Source of the DNA: Desulfocapsa sp.
GTDB lineage: Bacteria > Desulfobacterota > Desulfobulbia > Desulfobulbales > Desulfocapsaceae
Length of the DNA stretch: 42,663 nucleotides
Assembly: GCA_029935315.1 (NCBI GenBank)
Contig: JAOZKN010000006.1
Coordinates: 16,719 to 59,381, forward strand
Reading direction: 5' to 3'
In this document: piece after piece, positions 33,777-40,462 of the stretch
Layout: every line of letters starts with the position of its first letter
Numbering within the stretch: the stretch's first letter is position 1
Program-made: the position numbers and the translations under genes
Notes under the pieces: model-generated
Database searches by the model: none
The model's input: only the letters and a program-made list of their open reading frames with translations
What the model was told of the DNA's origin: nothing

Positions 33777-35376
33777 TGTAGTTTTCAATGTACCTGTAGT
33801 ATTGATGCTTGCCATTCTCTACCTCTTTGCTTCCCATTGCTCTGCGCTTGCCTCGCAAACCGAACCACTACTGATTTTCTACTCCGATAATGTTCAGGGC
33901 GAAACTGAGCCCTGTGGCTGAAAATCTAATCAAATGGGCGGTCTGTCCAAAAAAATATTTCAGATTAAGAGCCTCAGTAAAGAAAACACAGCTAACAGCC
34001 TGCTGGTTGACAGCGGGAATCTTTTGTTTAAACAAACGAATATTGCAGATGGTCCAAGCCAGGCAAGGCTGGCGGCCAGCACAATTGTTGAAGTTTACAA
34101 GACAATTGGCTTCGATGCCGTGGCGGTAGGTCCTCTGGATCTGGCCGGGGGAGTACTTTTTCTGCAACAGTCTAAAAATGACAATTTCCCCTGGATCTCT
34201 GCAAATATTTTTAACGAAAATGAACAGTTACTCTTTAAACCATTTGTCACAAAAACAATTCAGGATCGTGAAATTACCGTCTTTGCGCTAAGTGGAGCGC
34301 CCAAACGCGCTCTCTCTGATGTATACATAAAACCCTGGGAAGATATCTTGCCATCGCTACTACAACGTATCAGAAAGAAAAACAGAAATGGACTTATCGT
34401 TCTCCTTTCTTCCCTGTCCGACAAAGAAAACCAGGTAATAGCAAAAGAATACAAAGACATTCACGTACTGGTAAGTGCCCACCCGAGAAAAGGAAATGTT
34501 GCTCCCCAACTTATTAACAATACCCTTCTCACACAGACTGCTAAACAAGGAAAACACCAGGGACTCCTTGAAATCACATTTGGTTCCTCTCGTCTGTGGG
34601 GACAAAACAGTCAGAAAAAACTTGCCGATTTACAAAACAGCCTTGGCTCCATAAACTGGCAACTGCAAAGGCTTCTTAAAAAATCTAAACCTTCCGGCAA
34701 TGCTGCAAAATACGAAAAAACCATCACTCGCCTTGAAGATGAGAAGAAATCTCTTGCTGCTGAAATAAATACCATGAAGGATCAAGCGGATGAAGAAAGA
34801 AATGGAGGAACCAAAGAGGACAATTTCACCTATCGCTTTATAGGTCTGAAGAAAAACATGCCAAATGATCAGCGAACAGACGAGAAGATCCATACATTGA
34901 ACCAGGAAGTCAGAAAACTGAACGCCAGGCTGAAGCAGGCAAAGACAGCAAACAGGCATATAACGGGAGCAAAATCATCCCTTTCCCTGATTGGTCACAA
35001 TGCTTGCGGAGAATGCCATGAAAAACAGAAGATTTTCTGGGAATCAACCCGCCACGCAAAGGCTTATAATACCCTGCTGACAAAAAACAAAAATCTGGAC
35101 ACAAACTGTTTACCCTGTCACTTAAGCATGGAAATTACAAAGGGAGCATTTGCGCCCCTTGCTCCGAATATGATACTATCCTATCCTGAAAAATTGCAGT
35201 CTGTTGGCTGTGAGACCTGCCATGGCATAGGAAATAAACACAGTACTGATCCTGAACAATTCAAACTGGTTCTGACACCAGCAAGCGATATCTGCTTAAC
35301 CTGTCACACGGATGAACATGACGACAATTTTATATATAAAGAAAAACTTGAGAAAGTTTCATGTCCGGCGGGATAA
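33760..35376 (+). CDS. Predicted selenoprotein: exported 5'-nucleotidase-like, multihaem c-type protein (in-frame UGA)
   Basis: Read through one in-frame TGA (codon 54, 33919-33921), this gives a continuous 538-residue protein. A signal peptide (MQKKINVVFNV then an apolar run ending SALAS) is followed by FYSDNVQGETEPCGUKSNQM and GGLSKK. That corresponds to the EPCGC motif of a metallophosphatase-like domain known in Desulfobacterota, with Sec in place of its second Cys. DSGNLLFKQ and VAVGPLDLAGGVLFL continue that domain. A coiled coil (about 285-395) leads to four CxxCH haem sites at Cys416, 450, 484 and 512. The chain ends at Cys535-Pro-Ala-Gly. The ATG overlaps rarA by 17 nt. It is likely a periplasmic redox protein; its reaction is unknown. 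Confidence 0.85.
33919..33966 (+). promoter_or_regulatory. Bacterial SECIS-like hairpin with in-frame UGA
   Basis: After the TGA at 33919-33921 come 18 bases, then the loop GGTCT (33940-33944), closed by TGGGC (33935-33939) with GTCCA (33945-33949), five pairs including one wobble. The loop sequence and the 18-base spacing equal those I recall for E. coli fdhF. AATCT (33923-33927) and AGATT (33962-33966) could add a lower stem. Confidence 0.8.
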
Positions 35377-35382
35377 AAAAAA

Positions 35383-35411
35383 AGGCGCTTTCGATTACAT
35401 CGAAAACGCCT
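35383..35411 (-). terminator. Intrinsic terminator after ppaC
   Basis: AGGCGCTTTCGAT (35383-35395) pairs with ATCGAAAACGCCT (35399-35411) with one mismatch and a three-base loop. On the minus strand a run of nine U follows, so it ends the ppaC transcript. In the plus direction it lies just after the selenoprotein stop but lacks a U tract. Confidence 0.88.
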
Positions 35412-35442
35412 CAAAGCTACTGCAATCCAGATGTTTTGTTAA

Positions 35443-36378
35443 TTAACAACCAAAAGCTTTCTGGAGATTTGGTACAGTCTGCTTCTTACGACTCATCATT
35501 CCATCAATCCACATGGAAGAAGTAGCAGCATCAAGCTTTCCATCGAATGCACCTTCAATCAACGCTTCATCGTCAGAAATAACAACAAGTTGTGTACCTT
35601 CTTTTACAACATCAGTAAGCATAAGAAGAACAGTGTGACGTCCGTCAGCTTTTACTTCTTTAACAGCATTCAGAAGATCTTCACGAATATCAGCAACCTG
35701 GTCGAGAGTAGCAAGCTCAAGCTGACCACAACCAACTTTGTTTCCATTCATATCGAAATCTTTGTAGTCACGGAAAACGAGGTCTTTTGCAGGAACGCCT
35801 GCAACAGAAGACTTGGCTTTCAGCATATCCATGAACAGGCCGTCGGTATCATCTACACCGGCAGTACCTTTAAGCTCAGCAACAGCAACCTTATCATCTT
35901 CGGTACAGGTGGGTGATTTAAAGTTAACGGTATCAGAAAGAATCGCTGCAAGCATTCCGCCGGCAACATCCTTAGGAATAGCAACACCGGCATCTTTGAA
36001 CATTTTGTTCAAAACGGTTCCGGTACAGCCAACAGGTTCCACACGGGCAAGAATCGGGTTGTTAGTTGTAACGTCACCAATTTTGTGATGATCAACGATT
36101 GCTACAACTTCAGCATCGCCAAGATTGGCAGGACCCTGTCCTATATCACTAAAATCAACCAGAGCAACAGTTTTGCCAGCACAATCCATCATCTCTTCGG
36201 GAGCGGTAAGACCAAATTTCTCCAGAACAACGGTGGACTCAGGATTAAGATCGGCAAGAGTTGACTGCATACATGCCTTCGCATCCTGTCCCTGTGCATT
36301 CATAAGGGTAGCAAGAGCGATTGAAGCGGTCACTGAATCGGTATCTGGGTTAGAGTGACCGGTTACGTAAATTGTCAT
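35443..36378 (-). CDS. ppaC: Manganese-dependent inorganic pyrophosphatase (class II)
   Basis: The 311-residue protein is a DHH-family class II pyrophosphatase. It shows VTGHSNPDTDSVTASIALA with metal ligands, ALVDFSDIGQGP, IVDHHKIGD with the DHH motif, the metal-binding Asp in ILSDTVNFKSPT, and the C-terminal SRKKQ that grips pyrophosphate. The enzyme hydrolyses pyrophosphate in the cytosol, which drives ATP-dependent sulfate activation in sulfate reducers and biosynthesis generally. Strong signals suggest high expression: GGAGG upstream of the ATG, a near-consensus promoter and a clear terminator. It is a single-gene unit facing the selenoprotein gene. Confidence 0.95.
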   Translation of the reverse strand: MTIYVTGHSNPDTDSVTASIALATLMNAQGQDAKACMQSTLADLNPESTVVLEKFGLTAPEEMMDCAGKTVALVDFSDIGQGPANLGDAEVVAIVDHHKIGDVTTNNPILARVEPVGCTGTVLNKMFKDAGVAIPKDVAGGMLAAILSDTVNFKSPTCTEDDKVAVAELKGTAGVDDTDGLFMDMLKAKSSVAGVPAKDLVFRDYKDFDMNGNKVGCGQLELATLDQVADIREDLLNAVKEVKADGRHTVLLMLTDVVKEGTQLVVISDDEALIEGAFDGKLDAATSSMWIDGMMSRKKQTVPNLQKAFGC

Positions 36379-36458
36379 TGTGTTTTCCTCCGTACACTTT
36401 AAAGTATCTAAATATGCTCAACTTCGAGCTTTAATTAACTACGTCTAAATTGTTGGGA

Positions 36459-36487
36459 ACAATAGTGCTTTAGCTCTACTGAGTCAA
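36459..36487 (-). promoter_or_regulatory. Predicted sigma-70-type promoter of ppaC
   Basis: On the minus strand TTGACT (36487-36482) and TATTGT (36464-36459) are separated by exactly 17 bases. This would give a leader of about 75 nt before the ppaC ATG at 36378. The -35 differs from consensus at one position. Confidence 0.6.
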
Positions 36488-36616
36488 GCATAAAACGGTA
36501 CATGAGGCAAAACAAATGAATGAACATTCAGCCTGATTGCTCGTGACTTTCGACACCGTTCACTGTATATTAGAAGTCAAAATTGCCCACAATTTCACAG
36601 CAAATGAGTTTTATTT

Positions 36617-37633
36617 ATGGATCTTTCAGAAGAAAAGCCAGAACGTCCAAACCCCACTCCTCAAAAAAAGTTTTCTGTTCTTCCTGCAATTCTCATTATC
36701 CTGCTACTCCTTGCAATAGGAGGTATCCTGTTTTTCTTCAACTCCAGTTCAATTCCCCCCCTCGTCATTTCAGAACAGGAACAAACTGAAGAAGGTCATA
36801 CAGCAATAGATCGCGAACAGAAATTTGATACTGAAAAATCAGCTTCCCTCGACTTGAAGTCTACGGATCCAGCGGCAAAACATTTTCCTCTTGATACAAG
36901 GGAACCTCAAGCTGATGAGGATAATGGTGAAGAACAGAAATATGACATTTCTGCCCCTTCAGAAGAGCCACCCCCTCCCCCGGTTCTGCCAGAGGATTCA
37001 GTAGAAGTATCCGTTTGTACACAACCTGAGCAGCGACTACGTGCTTTTTATGCACATCTGGACACGCAACCATATATGAAAGCCTATCATCTCTCCACGA
37101 GCAGTCAGGATCATTTTATAGCGCTTATAAAAAAGCTTCTCGACAACCCGCCTGAAGTGAGTCGTGAATCTGATGATCTGTATACCATACTCAAAAACAC
37201 AGCTCACTTTTTCAGAATTTCCGGAAAAGATAATATATTTATGCTCCAGGGAATTCTCAACAGTGAAAAAGATCAACTTGAACAGATTCTTGCTGATTAC
37301 TATCTGCTGGTGACAATTCCTGAATGTTCATCCAGCCCGTATACAGATACCATCAACAGAGATGCGCTTTACGAATATGCCTGTTTTTTCCTGAATACCA
37401 TGGGAGGCAGACTCTACCTGTTCAGGCGAGATTCTTTGTCACGCATGACTGTTACCTATTATGCTATCCTGCTGGTTGAACTTGCCAACACCCAGCAAAA
37501 CAATCGTCACGGCATTGCCTTAACGACTGGAGTTAATATGCTTATTTCGGAAATGGAAAGAGGTGGTTCCAGTTTAAAAGGCATAGAAGAATACCTGGAT
37601 AAACTTTACGACCTCAAAGAAAAATATCAGTAA
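36617..37633 (+). CDS. Membrane-anchored protein of unknown function
   Basis: The 338-residue product begins with a short cytosolic, proline-rich segment (SEEKPERPNPTPQKK) and one membrane helix (about 20-42, SVLPAILIILLLLAIGGILF). A low-complexity acidic and proline linker follows to about residue 135 (PSEEPPPPPVLPEDSVE). The C-terminal 200 residues form a helical domain with YMKAYHLSTSSQDHFIALIK, then ILADYYLLVTIPECSSSPY and MGGRLYLFRRDSLSRMTVTY. I do not recognise it. The expected topology is a periplasmic C-terminal domain. The next genes on this strand, 160 nt on, encode an aminopeptidase and a lytic transglycosylase. The ATG lacks an obvious ribosome binding site. Confidence 0.75.
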   Translation: MDLSEEKPERPNPTPQKKFSVLPAILIILLLLAIGGILFFFNSSSIPPLVISEQEQTEEGHTAIDREQKFDTEKSASLDLKSTDPAAKHFPLDTREPQADEDNGEEQKYDISAPSEEPPPPPVLPEDSVEVSVCTQPEQRLRAFYAHLDTQPYMKAYHLSTSSQDHFIALIKKLLDNPPEVSRESDDLYTILKNTAHFFRISGKDNIFMLQGILNSEKDQLEQILADYYLLVTIPECSSSPYTDTINRDALYEYACFFLNTMGGRLYLFRRDSLSRMTVTYYAILLVELANTQQNNRHGIALTTGVNMLISEMERGGSSLKGIEEYLDKLYDLKEKYQ

Positions 37634-37795
37634 GTTTGACTTTTATCGAAAATTCACCCTATAGTGTGACAGGAAATATTCTTTATCTCAAAACTGGTTG
37701 CCCTACGCAGACAGTCACACAATCATTTGCTCCCCATACCTGGCTGTGTCTGTTTTTATTGTTATCGTCATTCAAACCTCAATTTATTTCCAATT

Positions 37796-39100
37796 ATGGA
37801 TCTTCAACGCTTCAATCATGAACTCTTTGAGTTCCTCAAATTTTCCACCAGCCCGTTTCACGCTGTACAGTATTTGAGCACCCTCTTTCTAAAATCTGGT
37901 TTCACAAAACTTGAGGAAAAAGACCGGTGGCAAACTACTCCCGGAAAAGGCTATTTCTGTGTCCGCGATGACGGAAGTCTCCTTGTTTTCAAACTGTCAG
38001 GGACAAAACAGGAGAATGATTGCTGGCGAATGCTTGCAGCACATACGGATTCACCTTCCCTGCAGATTAAGCCCCAGCCTGTAACTACATCTAATACCTT
38101 CACTCAACTCGGAGTGGAAGTGTATGGCGGCCCTATCCTCTCAACATGGTTTGACAGAGACCTCAGTATTGCAGGAAGGGTAAGTTTGCTCGACCAGGAA
38201 AACAATATCCATTCAAGAACCATCGATTTTAAACAACCCCTTGCCATTATTCCAAACCTTGCCATACATCTTAATCGTGAGGTGAATGACAAGTACAGCA
38301 TCAAAAGGCAAAAACATCTACTGCCTCTCCTCTGCCAGACAGAAGATGACGATTATTCATTTCATGATACTCTGTTACAACAGGTTCAAGAGGAACACGA
38401 TGATTTGAAGGGAATTAAACTCCTGGGGTTTGATCTCTTCTGTTACGATACTCAGGCCCCGTCAATCACCGGTTTGCACGGTGATTTTATCTCTGCCAGT
38501 CGTCTGGACAATCTGGTGAGCTGTTTTATTGGGACGAAAAGTATGCTGGAGGAAACATCGGGTAACTGCCTTCTGCTCTGCAGTAATCACGAGGAAATTG
38601 GCTCATCCACAGTTGCCGGGGCACAGGGTAATTTTTTAACAACAGTTCTGGAACGTCTTGAGGCTGACGCATCAAAGCGTATGCGGATGTTGAGTAACTC
38701 CAGCCTTATTTCCATGGACAATGCCCATGGCCTGCATCCAAATTTCCCGGAGAAACACGACCCGCAACATTTACCATTACTCAATAAGGGTCCTGTTATT
38801 AAATACAATGCTAATCAACGCTACGCCAGCACTAGTAAATCTGCGGCTCTTTTTAAGGTCCTTTGTGACGCAAGTGGTACACCAGTTCAGGAATTCGTCA
38901 TGCATAATGACCTGCGCTGCGGTTCAACTATTGGCCCCATTGCCGCCACCTCCCTTGGCATCCAGACCGTTGATGTTGGTATACCCAGTCTTGCCATGCA
39001 CTCTATCCGGGAAACCACTGGAGTAAAAGATCCCTACATGCTCTTTAAGGCGATTTCCCGTTTTCTCACCTGTACAAACCTACCAGGAGCAGGGGCCTAA
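37796..39100 (+). CDS. apeB: M18 family aminopeptidase
   Basis: From ATG 37796 the protein has 434 residues and begins MDLQRFNHELFEFLKFST, like M18 aminopeptidases; the longer frame from 37727 adds 23 residues unlike the family. The metal-binding and catalytic motifs are AAHTDSPSLQIKPQP, ASRLDNLVSCF, CSNHEEIGSSTVAGAQG, SMDNAHGLHPNF and CGSTIGPIAATSLGIQTVDVG, ending in PSLAMHSIRE. M18 enzymes are zinc-dependent, tetrahedral dodecameric peptidases that remove acidic or other N-terminal residues. The stop codon is followed directly by the ATG of the transglycosylase gene. The symbol is given by family, not proven specificity. Confidence 0.92.
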   Translation: MDLQRFNHELFEFLKFSTSPFHAVQYLSTLFLKSGFTKLEEKDRWQTTPGKGYFCVRDDGSLLVFKLSGTKQENDCWRMLAAHTDSPSLQIKPQPVTTSNTFTQLGVEVYGGPILSTWFDRDLSIAGRVSLLDQENNIHSRTIDFKQPLAIIPNLAIHLNREVNDKYSIKRQKHLLPLLCQTEDDDYSFHDTLLQQVQEEHDDLKGIKLLGFDLFCYDTQAPSITGLHGDFISASRLDNLVSCFIGTKSMLEETSGNCLLLCSNHEEIGSSTVAGAQGNFLTTVLERLEADASKRMRMLSNSSLISMDNAHGLHPNFPEKHDPQHLPLLNKGPVIKYNANQRYASTSKSAALFKVLCDASGTPVQEFVMHNDLRCGSTIGPIAATSLGIQTVDVGIPSLAMHSIRETTGVKDPYMLFKAISRFLTCTNLPGAGA

Positions 39101-39739
39101 ATGCACAAGCCAACACACTTCACCCTTGTCCTGCTTGGCTTTCTTTTGTTTTTGCTTCCCCTTAACGGAAACAGTGCACAGTTAAAACATTCAGTGAACA
39201 AATATAAGGGAACAGAGGTTAGTGAAGCTGCAATTCAACGCCTCAAACCCTACAACAAGTTTATAAACTATTATTCACAGTTTACTTTCTTCAGGCCACG
39301 CCACAAAGTCAGTCCTGATTTTATCAGAGCCTTGATTCTTGCTGAGTCCAGTGCTAACCCCAATGCCGTTTCCAGCAAAATTGCCATGGGCCTTGGCCAG
39401 ATTATTTATTCCACCGGAAAAGAAGCTGCCCTCGAACTCTCACGCTCATCGTTCACATTTCCACAAATATCCAGAAAAAGGCTTGCCACTCTGAGCAAAG
39501 ATGATCTTTTTGATCCAGAGATGAATATCCTGCTCACCTGTTATCTGATATCCAAATATAATTTTAAATTTAACGGCCAGCTTGAGCTTGTCTTGACTGC
39601 ATGGAACGCAGGGGAATATCAAAAAGAACTAAAGAAAGGGCGAGTGGCACCGTACCAGGAGACGCACAACCTTATCGGCAAAGTGAACAGCTACTATGTT
39701 GACCTGCTGCGGAAACGTTCCCGGCTGGTGGCTAACTAA
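39101..39739 (+). CDS. Exported lytic transglycosylase (SLT domain)
   Basis: The 212-residue protein has a signal peptide (LVLLGFLLFLLPLNGNSAQ), so it acts in the periplasm. A small soluble lytic transglycosylase domain follows. The catalytic Glu is in IRALILAESSANPNAVS, then comes KIAMGLGQIIYSTG, and the motif LVLTAWNAGEYQ matches the AYNAG element of this fold. Such enzymes cleave peptidoglycan to 1,6-anhydro products. The stretch between them (FTFPQISRKRLATLSKDDLF) precedes the DPEMNILLTCYLI motif. The ATG begins directly after the apeB stop (no spacer), so the two are translationally coupled. Confidence 0.9.
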   Translation: MHKPTHFTLVLLGFLLFLLPLNGNSAQLKHSVNKYKGTEVSEAAIQRLKPYNKFINYYSQFTFFRPRHKVSPDFIRALILAESSANPNAVSSKIAMGLGQIIYSTGKEAALELSRSSFTFPQISRKRLATLSKDDLFDPEMNILLTCYLISKYNFKFNGQLELVLTAWNAGEYQKELKKGRVAPYQETHNLIGKVNSYYVDLLRKRSRLVAN

Positions 39740-39769
39740 AGGCAATTATAAGGCGAGTAAACAATAAAA

Positions 39770-39803
39770 AAAGCCCTGTTCTTCACAAGGAAAAACAGGG
39801 CCG
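39770..39803 (-). terminator. Intrinsic terminator of the hdrA-mvhD transcript
   Basis: GCCCTGTT (39773-39780) pairs perfectly with AACAGGGC (39794-39801) around a 13-base loop. On the minus strand it is followed by a run of U residues, so it ends transcription about 25 nt after the mvhD stop. It lies 31 nt beyond the transglycosylase stop but has no U tract in that direction. Confidence 0.88.
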
Positions 39804-39825
39804 GTAAATCAGGAGGGAAAAGAAA

Positions 39826-40428
39826 TTATTTACTGAGTGAAGCCAGTGATTTTTCCATCTTTTTATTTATAATACCGCTGATATGTTCATCGGTCCAGAT
39901 ACCATCTTTGCGTACCGCTTTAGAAGCATTTCCAAAACCGATGCGTACCTTCTGGCTGGACACGGCATCAAGTGCTTTCTGAATCCTTTCCTGCACCTCT
40001 TCTTTTGATAAGCCTTCAGCTTCACCAATGGGTCCAAGATCTTTCATCTGTTCTGTAAAATCGGTTATTAACTGAACAAATCGAGGCGCCTCAGCAGCAG
40101 AGGCCCACTGAAGACTATATCGCTCTTCTTTAATTCCAACATCACGGAGCACCTTCTTGACCAGTGCATCCATTCCCATCGCATCGTAATTACCAACCTG
40201 GTAATGGCATTCGCCAAGTTGTCAGCCACCGGTGAAGATACCATCCGCTCCTTCAAGAAAGGCTTTCAGGACAAATGATGGATCAACGCGGCCGGTGCAC
40301 ATAACCCGAACTGTGCGCATGTTCGGCGGGTATTGAAACCTCGATACTCCCGCTGCATCGGCTGCTGCATAACAGCACCAGTTACAGAGGAACCCAAGAA
40401 TTTTTGGGCTGAATTCATTATCTGACAT
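39826..40428 (-). CDS. mvhD: MvhD-type hydrogenase/heterodisulfide reductase iron-sulfur subunit, selenoprotein (in-frame UGA)
   Basis: Read through one in-frame TGA at 40224-40222 (codon 69), the gene encodes a 200-residue protein. The N-terminal half matches Mvh[17 protein letters not shown] (Cys15, 18, 19), [10 protein letters not shown] (Cys44) and [20 protein letters not shown] (Sec69, Cys74). The family normally has Cys at the Sec position. MvhD carries a [2Fe-2S] cluster and passes electrons between a donor enzyme and HdrA. A C-terminal extension of about 60 residues ([18 protein letters not shown]) is longer than archaeal MvhD. GGAG precedes the ATG. It lies 34 nt after the hdrA stop. 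Sec forms of this family are known in methanogens and anaerobic bacteria. Confidence 0.9.
40189..40224 (-). promoter_or_regulatory. SECIS-like hairpin of mvhD with in-frame UGA
   Basis: On the minus strand the TGA (40224-40222) is followed after 16 bases by ATTACC (40205-40200), loop AGGTT (40199-40195) and GGTAAT (40194-40189), a perfect six-pair stem with a G-G-U in the loop. The spacing of about 23 bases from UGA to the loop GG fits the bacterial SECIS range. Confidence 0.75.
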
Positions 40429-40462
40429 GTTGTTCTCCGAAAATCTATTTATGGGCTACTGC

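Noticed and set aside
33868-33934. Selenoprotein gene seen as a pseudogene with a nonsense mutation
   Set aside because: The TGA replaces a Cys position in a conserved motif and is followed by a well-placed SECIS-like hairpin, and the rest of the frame is intact; read-through as Sec explains it better.
39826-40428. Two separate small genes in place of one mvhD
   Set aside because: The two parts are in the same frame, joined by a TGA at a family Cys position, and neither half alone makes a complete MvhD domain.
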